DNA of 64,000 nucleotides from Sipunculus nudus (taxonomy: Eukaryota; Annelida; Sipuncula; Golfingiida; Sipunculidae). The notes below the pieces were generated by a model. The model ran no database searches, had not been told where the DNA came from, and saw nothing but the letters and a program-made list of their open reading frames with translations. Below are positions 39,601 through 51,600 of the stretch, in pieces. Each line of letters starts with the position of its first letter. The first letter of the stretch is position 1. Made by a program: the position numbers and the translations under genes. The DNA lies in NCBI GenBank assembly GCA_026874595.1, contig CM049313.1, positions 62,931,659 through 62,995,658 of the forward strand, given 5' to 3'.

Positions 39601-42600
39601 ATCCACAGTACTTACAGGAAAAAAATGTGCCATGGTCAAAGTTGGGCAAAATTTAAGGTACCAATTTTTTATTTCTGTTAATATTTTTAAAAAGTTAAAA
39701 GATTTTGATCTAATTTTGTTTATACAATTTAATTTTGATTAATTAAAGTTATATTATTGGAAAAAAAGTCCATAGCTTTAAAATGTTTTGTGTTAAGTGA
39801 TCAAATATCTTTCCTGATTTTTTACAAAATGCATTATGTTTCGGCCCATAACTTTCTAAATTATATAATACAGACCTAATTTCTGGCATATAAACAAAGG
39901 AACTATATAGCGGAATATTTATGGTAAATATGAGGAAAAACAGATGAGTGGTTTGGTAGTTAGGCAGTCCTGAAGTGTGAAAATAGGTTTTAATAAAAAA
40001 TTGAGGTTTTTCCTTAATTTCTCAAAGGAACAAAGTCGCAAAGACCCAGTTTTTGGCTTGGTAGGAATTCTTGGGGACATCTAACATTATGTCGAAATTA
40101 GGATTCCTAGGTCTTACGGTTTCAAAACGTGCCACATCTACGGACGGACGGACGGACGGACAGACGGACTGACAGACAAATGGACGGACGGACGACGGAC
40201 AATGGACCACAACTATAGCTCAGATGACTTATAGTCAGCTGAGCTAAAAATTGCAGTTTATTTTCTACATAACTTTTCATGTATTTGTTCAATTGTTTAG
40301 AAAAAGTGACCCATGATTCACGAGGCTCAGTTGTATAGCATGACATTAGGGCATTTTATTAAACACAGAAATTTACCATCTGAAAATGAAATTGGGATTG
40401 GTTTATTTAACTGACCCTAGTTTTTCCTTAGTAATGGGTCACCAATATGTAATGTCTGAATCAGATCAGGACTGGTATATATAGGCTGCACAAATGAAGG
40501 TAATATGTGTGAAGAACTGTTGAGCAAATTTTGTTCAAACTCAGCAAAACATGGAGGTGTCTACCCATGGGGCTCCCATCCTCAAAATCTAGTGAAAAAA
40601 ATTTACATCATTTCCACAGATTTCCCCTTGGTGATCACCATCAAGGTCACCAGTTTTGAAAGTCCATTGAGAACTGGTTAAAACTGTGTATAAAGTCTGA
40701 GTAACAAATGTGAAGACTCGGCCTCTGGATACCCAATATTACATTAAGTTCAGTCCAGTCAGGAGTTTTTATTTTGTTCTTTGCTATTTTTTTATGTCTG
40801 TAAGCTTAAAGGTTCATATTTGTTTGCAATAATATGTGTATTATCTCATGTAACGATGTTATTGGCTCATTTTGACAAAAACAAAAGTTTCCCATATAAA
40901 ACAACCCTACATGTGTCCTTTATATCCGCAGTTCACCTGTTTTAAATGCTGTTATGGTTTCATGTTTGAGTAAACACAGTACACTTGTGTCTATTTACGA
41001 TAACAAGACTGCCTGACCAGATGTCCTTTTTTTCACATGCACTACATTTTTAATACCAGCATAAGAAACATGTATAATTAATATACCTGGCATGTCAATG
41101 GGTCCTTGTGATACTGCAGGAAGCAAATATTGTGGCACGAATTTTGTTTGGCACAGATTGTGGATGCTTTTGTTGGTGTATTCTTTATAGCCCCATTACT
41201 TACATATACCACTCTGTCAGCATCACCATGATGTAGAGTCCTGCCAGGATGAAGATGAAGTGAAAGAAGGCGTAGCTGTACGCGACACCCTCCCGCTCAT
41301 CGTATATGATCACCTGACCCCTCTCATCGTGTGAATCATCTGTACACAGTAACATTAACAACATGTCAGACTAAATATACAAAACACTATTCCATTGAAA
41401 TATATAATTAAATTTTAAAATAAAATAAAGAAATCACGTGACAAATATAATTATTTCACTGGCATGAGTATTAAAGCTTTGTATCAGATTTGTGGGTTAT
41501 TCAAAGAGATAAGCTAGATGTTTATCTATGTAGATAATAAAGGATGTAATCTTCAGTTGAAATAACTTCACAATAGTCAACACATACACCATATGAATAG
41601 AGGCCACTTAGAGGCATATTTGACAAGATGCACTGAATATTACTCAGGACTGTCCCCTGACCTGATAATGAGTTAACATACCTGAAGATATATTCTACCT
41701 AGCACAGTGTTTTGGAAGTAATGACTGAAGGAAATATCACCGGTTGAAATACAGAAAATATGAAAACCAACCCCTGTTTACAAAACTGAAATGTATGGAC
41801 TCCACATTTCTGTAACAAAACTGGCCCTAAATAACTTGACCCTAAATAACTAAATAAACAATCTGTCAAGTGACCAATGGGTCAAAATGCTCAGCTGACT
41901 AGCATATTTTGGAATAATATTCAACACTGTCAGTCATATTTTTGTATGAACTACTTGATAAATTAGACCTTTTGTATCAATTTTAACTAAAACAGGGCAA
42001 ACTATAATTAAATAAAAAAATCTGTAAGCAACATTTCTTCATGAGCTCATAGAAAAATTTTGTTCAAATTTTCTGCACAGGTATGTATATATTAACAAGC
42101 CACTTTTAATGAATTTTAAGGTCAAATTGTAAAATTTAGTTCAACGGCCTTGCATATTCAGAACTAGGAACCTAAGGACCCATGGGTCTTGACACTCAGC
42201 TGAATTTGTCTATAAGGATATGTTTATTAATTTTTCCAAACTATGGGTCCTGAGACCAGTTTGAAACCAACCTGTCTACCCAAACTGGAGTTATCATTCA
42301 TAAAATAATTTGTGAAATGATTGGCCCTGTAACCTTGAACTTTAACCTAGTGACCCCAAAATCAAAAGGAAACTTCCCCTGTTGACAAGTGTGCCAAAAA
42401 TGGAAGACAGAAAATTTGTAATGAAAAGTTTGTCTTAAAATGCAAAAACAATCAACCTAAAGTAGTAGGTCCTGTGACCCTGAACTTTAACCAAATGACC
42501 CAAGTTCTTACTCTAGTAGTGGGCCATGTTTAAGTCAGGTTTGAAACCAATATTGAAACTGGTGTTATCATCTATAACTAATATGTGGATAGATGGATCT

Positions 42601-45600
42601 CGTGACCCCAATATCAACAAGTTTTTCCCACTATTGACAGATAAGCAATATCTGGAAAATGAAAGATTAGGGATAAAAGGTTTGGCTAAAATACATCAAC
42701 AAAACAATTTTATTTAAAAATGTGGGTCCTGTGACCTTGACCATTGACCTAATGACCCCAAAATCAACAGGGTTCTTACATTACTGGTGAGTCATATATA
42801 AGTCAAGACTGAAACCAATATGTGCATCCAAACTGGAGTTATCATCTGCAAACAAATATGTGCACAGATGGCCACTTTGACCTTTGACCCAAGATTGATA
42901 GAGATCTTCCCCTATTGGCAGGTGTTCTATATGTGCAAGATGAAAGATCTAGCAAAGATCTGAAAAGTATGGTTAAAAATGTATCCACACACTTTTAAAA
43001 ATGTTGGTCCTGTGACCTTGAACTATGACGTCATGACCCCAATATCAAAAGGTTTCTTGCTTTAGTGGTGGGCCATATATTTTATTTTATTTATTTATTT
43101 ATACATATATTTTACCAGGATGGCCCATTCAGCATGTTCAGCTGTTTTTGATGGGGTCCTGGAAATATCACAGAGAAATATACATTGACAAAGATATATA
43201 CATTCTATACTCATATTAAAATAGTACATTGAAAATAAAATAAAATGTTTAAAACAACGATCTAAACATACACATATTTAAAACATATAGATTGCTACAT
43301 ATGACACAAATGTAATCATATACAATAATAAAGGTCGAGTAACTAAAATTCTGAGTTTAAAACATGGAAATCGTCATAAAAAGGATTTATATAGTTGTTT
43401 AAAACGCTTAACATCAGTTTCGTGTCTTAAATTATTGGGAAGTTGATTCCAGTAATGCGGGCCTGAGTAAAGAAAGCTTGATTTAAATCTATCAGTTCTC
43501 GGTTTTATGATGGCAAGATTGCCACTGGTCGTGTGTCGTGTATTGTATGGGTTACGTGCATATTTGAGACCATGTCTAAAAGTAGGAGGTGCATCACCAA
43601 ATAATCATTTAAAAACTAAAAGATTTACAAAATAGCGATATCTCTGTTCCACGGTCATCCAACCTAACTGAATTATTAATGATGCTGGAGAAGTATTTAT
43701 ATCGAAGTTTTTTGTAACAATACGGGCAGCTTTATTTTGGAGTCTCTGGATTTTTTACTTGTACGTTTCCACCCCAAACAGCAATACAGTAATCAATATG
43801 GCTTTGAATAAGAGAATGATATATAAGTTTTAGAGTTGGTGTTTGAAGAAACTTGCTAAGTCGGTAAAGGACATGTAATTTTGTGATAATTTTATCGTAA
43901 ATAAAATATATATATACTATGTCACTTTAAATTGGAGTTATTCATAAATGAATTTGCAGACAGATCACTCCTGTGACCGTGACCTTTGACCTTGTGACCC
44001 AAAGATCAATAGAGATCTTCCCCTATTTGCAGGTGTTCTATATGTGCAAGATGGAAGGTCTGACATGATAAGTATGGCTTAAAATGCATCAACAAATATT
44101 TTTTAAAAATGTGGGTCCAATGACCTTGACCTTTGACCCCAAAAATCAACAGGGTTCTTGCTTCAGTGGTGGGCCATAAATTTCTGAAGTTTGAAATCCA
44201 TATGTCAATCCAAACTCAATTTATCATTTGGAAACTAATTTGTGGACAGACAGACGGACGGACAGAGTGATTACTGAAGGGCACCTGCTTTTTCAAGCAG
44301 TCCTGGCCATTACGAGCAGAATAAATGTCAAAGCAATCTATGCATTAGTTATTTGAAAAATTGGAGCATTTGCATTATTATCTTATCTTAAACACTTGTA
44401 CTACTTAAATTGTCCTGTCTGTATATTTGTCCGAGAACATCCTCAAAGACAGGCCATGATAGTGGGCCAGTTTTGGTATAAACGCCTGTCTGATGCACTA
44501 ACTAACAGTATGTACACCAATTTGGCCCTTCAACTTGTACACAATTGAATTCCCAGCAGCATCACATCACAGCTTGGTCTTGCACAATCACACTGCGCTC
44601 GCCATGCACTGCTGACTTTCACCTTGGCCAATAACCTCAAAGACGTATATGGAATGGTTCTCTATTGGCCACCAGACACTGCTACCTTATGAGTCTTGGG
44701 AGTTTACTACCTTTGGGTCTAGCCTCACAATACGCAGCAATATACACCCTCCCCTTGCAACAAGACCCAACAGGTCCCCATTTTCTATTTTTTACATTTG
44801 TCATGAGCTGGTCAGGCCAATTCTGTTCAAACTTTGCTGACAGGTACATTTGTATAAATGAAACTCAATTACTGAGGTTAATTTCTTATTTCTAATCACA
44901 ATATTCGAGGTGGTAAATATCACAAAATTGATGAGTGGCCATAGTTTTGATCAGTATATTTGAAATTATGATCATATTGAAAACAAAGTTAAACAGAGGC
45001 AGGGCTTAAATATAGGGATCATTAATGGACTGTGCAATTTAAAATTATCAAAATTATGTGTAACTTTTTATGAATTTATTTTTTGTGAAACAGCCTTGAA
45101 CAACAAAGAGTCTGATATTAAAATCATGATTTCACTGTGTAACTCACACAACATAAGAAACGATGACCCAATTTCATGTAAGCACAGAAATTCCACCAAG
45201 AACTGTCTGGATATTGAGCAATAACTTTCTAGGTCTAATGGTTACGACTTGTGAACTGCTTACAGATGGACCTACGGTAGGACAGCTGGATGGTCGGACG
45301 TTTAGTAGAGGAGTGATGGACAGAGACAGATTGCTATAACACAAAATGAATGAATGTCAGCTCAGCTAAAATAACATAAAAGCACAAATCAGCTACCTAT
45401 AACTACCAGCTTGGAAAAACTTAACACGTCCTTCACAACAGCCATATTGACTACTTCACTATTTGCCACTTCAAGCAATGCTGTTAATTGCCTAAGCTCA
45501 CCAGTAATGAATAACAACACTAATATCAGTAATACAGACAATGTATGGAATACAACAATTTAATGTCAACAGTAGCAGGATTCAAAATATTACAAAACAA

Positions 45601-48600
45601 ACCATGCTTTACCTATAGTCTCGACAGCATCTGAGGCAGAGGTAAGAAAATGCAAAGTGACATGTCATATTCACAAAAAAGACACTCATAATGAAGAATA
45701 AAACAAAACTATACAGTATAGTCATAATTAAGAAATTTCATAGTATAAGCATAGTAAAGCAAAATAGAACCTCAAAATTACAGAAAAAAGAAGGGACTTT
45801 GTTTTTTATTCATGCTAGAGAGGTGTCCATATAATAAACGTTAAGGACCAACTATTTTTTACCCATAATGGAGATGTGTCCATATTATAAATATTAAGGA
45901 AGAACTATTTTTTATCCATACTGGAGATGTGTCCATATTATAAATGTATAGGACTATTTTGTTTATCCATATAAGGGAGATGTCCATATTATAAATGTTA
46001 AGGAACAACTGTTTGACACATTCAGGCACAGCCTTCCTATTAAGTCTGCAGAATGCTCACCTTAGATGGGAGCTGACTGTTAAAAAAATCTCCCTTTTCA
46101 GCTGAGAATTGAAACTCAAAACTCTGCTTGAATTCATGTGCTCTACCCCTAGACCACTGAAGCCAGTTAATTTCACACTAGTTACTGGGGATGGATTATC
46201 CTCGCAAATTCCTGGTATAATGTGATTATTTGTGTTAAAGGGCCCCAATCACCTATAATGCATGTTGAATTAACATGAAAAATAGCTTTTTTCCTTTAGA
46301 ATTAATGTGTACCTGCCAAAATATTGCCTTAAAACCATTTGCTTGTTCCCATAAATGAGTGTTAAAAACAATGTATCAGACTTGAACACAGGTGTCAACA
46401 TAAACACAGCGCATGGGGCCGTGTGCATCGGGAAGTCATAAAACGTATCAATCAGGAGATGCCTTGACTGACTTGGCCAAGAAAATGTAATACATGTTCC
46501 CGCAGGCTAAAACATCACATGTTGAGAATCATATTCGGACCTCCCATCATGTGGCCTTGTTATGGTAAACTGACACATGTGGACTATGTTTACCAACACG
46601 AAGAGCCATAACAAGGTGTTAAACAGCCTTGTGCGAGGTACTATGGCTGTGTACTGAGATGGTTTTGTGGGAAACTTTTGTATAAAGCAAAACTGAACTG
46701 ATAGTGTGAAAGAATAGGCATAGTATTGCTCCTGATTGTGTCCCTTTAACAAAGCATCTCCTGTTAGAAGGTCAATTTGTCAACCTCTTATCTGTGATAT
46801 GTAACATATTTGGGCATGTTTTTTATTTAGTTCCTTTATGGTGGAACTCATATGCATATCCAACTTACAGTTTGTTGCATACTGCAAGGAAATGAAGAAA
46901 TGAACCACTGTACATGGTACCATGGGCATTAAATTAAGCAACTGTGAAATGAGCATCACCCAAAAGAGTACTTCTGTTGGCTGCATTTCTGATGCTACAA
47001 GATATGCCGACTTTAACAAAGATAAGTTATCTATAGTTAGAGACTATACATTTTTCCTATTTCATATCATGTTGTAGTCAGAACCTTATCACATCAGAGA
47101 GAAAAACACTGAAAACATAAATCAGATCTTACCTGATCTTTGGCAACAGCAACAGCAAACAGTTCTCTGCTGCAAAGAGCAAAAAAACATGAGAATATCT
47201 TAAACCTATGATGTACAAATCATGTAGGCAAAAAGTGTATAGCCATAATCTATATGCTCCTGTATTCGTGTGTGTACAAGGTGAGCTTTTGTATAAGGCA
47301 ACAGTCATTTTTAAGGTCCAGTTTTCTGTCACCAATTGATTTTTTGACAAGTGACCCATGAGTCATGACGCTCAGCTGACTGGGAAGAGATTAATCAGAA
47401 TGGTAGTATATACTCATTCAACTGAAGCATCAAACAGATTAACCAACAGGCCAAGATTAAGTCTGTTTTTATATATCTATAAATAGAGAAAAAATGTGTA
47501 AACTTTAAAAACTAGAACATGGGTAGCCCACAAGTGACTATGTGTATCCGCCAAAATCAGAGTGGAACGGGTGAAGGGAGGCATGGATTGAGTGGCAAGG
47601 GGAAATAGAGTGAGGTATGTTGCATATTAGCATGAATGTCTGCAGTCTGAATGTGTATGTAGGTTGTGCCACCTACTACAAATCCAGCAAGCTGTTCAAG
47701 TTGTATACATATGCGAAATTTTAGGCAGAAAAGTCAAACCACTACATGTGTATGAGTGATTATAGCCCATGGCAGACAAACAGACACTGTGCAAAATTGG
47801 TTGCAGGTGGCCCCTCCAGTTTTGTGTATGATAAAGACCTATGTGAGATCTAAACACATACACAATTTTGGCCCAATTAGTCAAACGATTTCTGAGAAAT
47901 GAGCTTGGATGTGTGCAGCATTAACTAGAATTTAGGTGGCGCCACCTGTCATAAAATCAAGAAAGCTGTCCAGGATGTATAAACCTGCAAAATTTAAGGC
48001 AGTTATGTCAAACCACTACAGAGAAATGAGTGATTTTAGGCCTCAGCAGACAGACAGACGCTGTGCAAAATGTGCAAAAATGGTTGCAGGTGGCCCCTCC
48101 AGTTTTGTGTATGATAAAGACCTATGTGAGATCTATACACATGCAAAATTTTGGCCCAATCAGTAAAAAGGTTCCCGAGATATGAGCTTGGATGTGTGCA
48201 GCATTAACTAGAATGTAGATGGCGCACCCTGTTATAAAATCAAGAAAGCTGTCCAGGATGTATAAACCTGCAAAATTTTAGGCAGTTATGTCAAACCACT
48301 ACAGAGAAATGAGTGATTTTAGGCCTCAGCAGACAAACAGACAGACGCTGTGCAAAATGTGCAATAATGGTTGCAGGTGGCCCCTCCAGTTTTGTGTATG
48401 ATAAAGACCTATGTGAGATCTATACACATGCAAAATTTTGGCCCAGTCAGTCAAATGGTTCCTGAGATATGAGCTTGGATGTGTGCAGCATTAACTAGAA
48501 TGTAGGTGGCACCACCTGTCATAAAATCAAGAAAGCTGTCCAGGATGTATAAACCTGCATACTTTAGGCAGTTATGTCAAACCACTACAGAGAAATGAGT

Positions 48601-51600
48601 GATTTTAGGCCTCAACAGACAAACAGACAGACGCTGTGCAAAAATGATTGCAGGTGGCGCCACCTTTTTTGTGTATGTTATAAAGCTATCCAAGGGCTAC
48701 ATTTGTATAAATTTTATTTCCTGATCGGTCAAACAGTTCCTGAGATATGAGCTTGGATGTGTGCAGCATTAACTAGAATGTAGGTGGCGCCACCTGTCAT
48801 AAAATCAAGAAAGCTGTCCAGGATGTATAAACCTGCAAAATTTTAGGCAGTTATGTCAAACCACTACAGAGAAATGAGTGATTTTAGGCCTCAGCAGACA
48901 AACAGACAGACGCTGTGCAAAATGTGCAAAAATGGTAGCAGGTGGCCCCTCCAGTTTTGTGTATGATAAAGACCTATGTGAGATCTATACACATGCAAAA
49001 TTTTGGCCCAATCAGTCAAACGGTTCCCGAGATATGAGCTTGGATGTCTGCAGCGTAAGCTATAGTGTAGGTGGTGCCACCTGTCATAAAATCAAGAAAG
49101 CTATCCAGGATGTATACGCATGCCGAATTTCAGGTAAATTAGTCAATTCACTGCAGAGATATGAGTGATTTTAACACAAGGCAGATGAACAGATGGACAC
49201 TGTGCAAACATGGTTACAGGTGGCCCCACCTTTTTTTGTGTATGTTATAAAACTATCCAAGGGCTACATTTGTATAAATTTTATTTCCTGATCAGTCAAA
49301 CGTTTCCTGAGATATGAGCTGGATGTCATCAGCTTGAACGTGAATGTAGGTGGTGCCACCTGTCATAAATTCAAGAAAGCTATCCAGGATGTATACGCAT
49401 GCCGAATTTCAGGTGTATTAGTCAATTCACTGCAGACATATGAGTGATTTTAACACAAGGCAGATGAACAGATGGACACTGTGCAAACATGGTTACAGGT
49501 GGCGCCACCATTTTTTGTGTATGTTATGAAGCTATCCAAGGGCTACATTTGTATAAATTTTATTTCCTGATCGTTCAAATGGTTCCCGAGATAAGAGCTT
49601 GGATTTCTGCAGCGTGAACATGAATAAAGGTGGCGCCACCTGTCATAGAATCAAGAAAGCTATCCAGGATGTATAAGCATGCCAAATTTCAGGTGAATTA
49701 GTCAATTCACTGCAGAGATACGAGTGATTTTAACACAAGGCAGATGAACAGATGGACACTGTGCAAACATGGTTACAGGTGGCGCCACCATTTTTTGTGT
49801 ATGTCATGAAGCTATCCAAGGGCTACATTTGTATAAATTTTATTTCCTGATCGGTCAAACGGTTCCTGAGATATGAGCTGGTTGTCATCAGTGTGAACGT
49901 GAATGTAGGTGGCGCCACCTGTCATAAATTCAAGAAAGCTATCCAGGATGTATACGCATGCCGAATTTCAGGTGTATTAGTCAATTCACTGCAGAGATAT
50001 GAGTGATTTTAACACAAGGCAGATGAACAGATGGACACTGTGCAAACATGGTTACAGGTGGCGCCACCATTTTTTGTGTATGTTATGAAGCTATCCAAGG
50101 GCTACATTTGTATAAATTTTATTTCCTGATCGTTCAAATGGTTCCCGAGATAAGAGCTTGGATTTCTGCAGCGTGAACGTGAATAAAGGTGGCGCCACCT
50201 GTCATAGAATCAAGAAAGCTATCCAGGATGTATAAGCATGCCAAATTTCAGGTGAATTAGTCAATTCACTGCAGAGATATGAGTGATTTTAACACAAGGC
50301 AGATGAACAGATGGACACTGTGCAAACATGGTTACAGGTGGCGCCACCATTTTTTGTGTATGTCATGAAGCTATCCAAGGGCTACATTTGTATAAATTTT
50401 ATTTCCTGATCAGTCAAATGGTTCCTGAGATATGAGCTTGGATGTCTGCAGCGTGAACGTGAATATAGGTGGTGCCACCTGTCATAAAATCAAGAAAGCT
50501 ATCCAGGATGTATACGCATACCGAATTTCAGGTGAATTAGTCAATTCACTGCAGAGATATGAGTGATTTTAACCCAAGGCAGATGAACAGATGGACACTG
50601 TGCAAACATGGTTACAGGTGGCGCCACCATTTTTTGTGTATGTTATGAAGCTATCCAAGGGCTACATTTGTATAAATTTTATTTCCTGATAGGTCAAACA
50701 GTTCCTGAGATATGAGCTAAGATGTCTACAGCGTGAACGTGAATATAGGTGGCGCCACCTATCATAAAATCAAGAAAGCTATCCAGGATGTAAAAGCATG
50801 CAGAATTTCAGGTGAATTAGTCAATTCACTGCAGAGATATGAGTGATTTAACGCAAGGCAGATGAACAGATGGACACTGTACAAACAGGGTTACAGGTGG
50901 CGCCACCATTTTTTGTATATGTTATAAAGCTATCCAAGGGCTACATTTGTATAAATTTTATTTCCTGATCAGTCAAACGGTTCCTGAGATATGAGGGTTA
51001 TGTGATGAAACAGACGCACAAATGGACACTGGGCAGACAGGAAAGGTCAGAGGTCAACACAAATTGGTTAGGCACCAGTTCACATGTGACCCGATAATTG
51101 GTGTAAGTTTCAGAAAAATTGTATTGTAGTTATTGAGATACTGCAGTTTTTGTATCAAATTTTCCATTATTCTGGGGGGGTATTTTGGGGTCATACAGCT
51201 TAAAGAATATGGGTAACAGAGACCTTATTTCAGGATTCCATGGAGACTTTTCATGGGTCTCCCTGTGTGTCAAGAATGAAGATTCTAGGTCCAGTTTTTA
51301 TGATTTGTGCCTTGTTAACAGATGTTCATATCTTAAAAGGTCTAAAAAATAGAGGAAAAAATCGTAAAAAATGGAACAATATAGGTGGCGCCACCAGTCT
51401 GCAGGAACTGATGGAACATCTCATGATCAATATGTATGCCAAAAATCATGACCATCAGTAATGTAGTTATTGAGATATTGAAGTTTTTTTATGAAATTTT
51501 TTACTATTCTGGGGGGGTACTTTGGGGCCCCATAGCTCGAAGGATATGGGTAATAGAGATCTAATTTCTGGTTTCCAAGGAGATTTTATATGGACCTCTC

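Noticed and set aside
47660-51010. Regular array considered as CRISPR
   Set aside because: Units are 280 bp with no short repeat/unique spacer alternation, in an intron of a eukaryotic gene.
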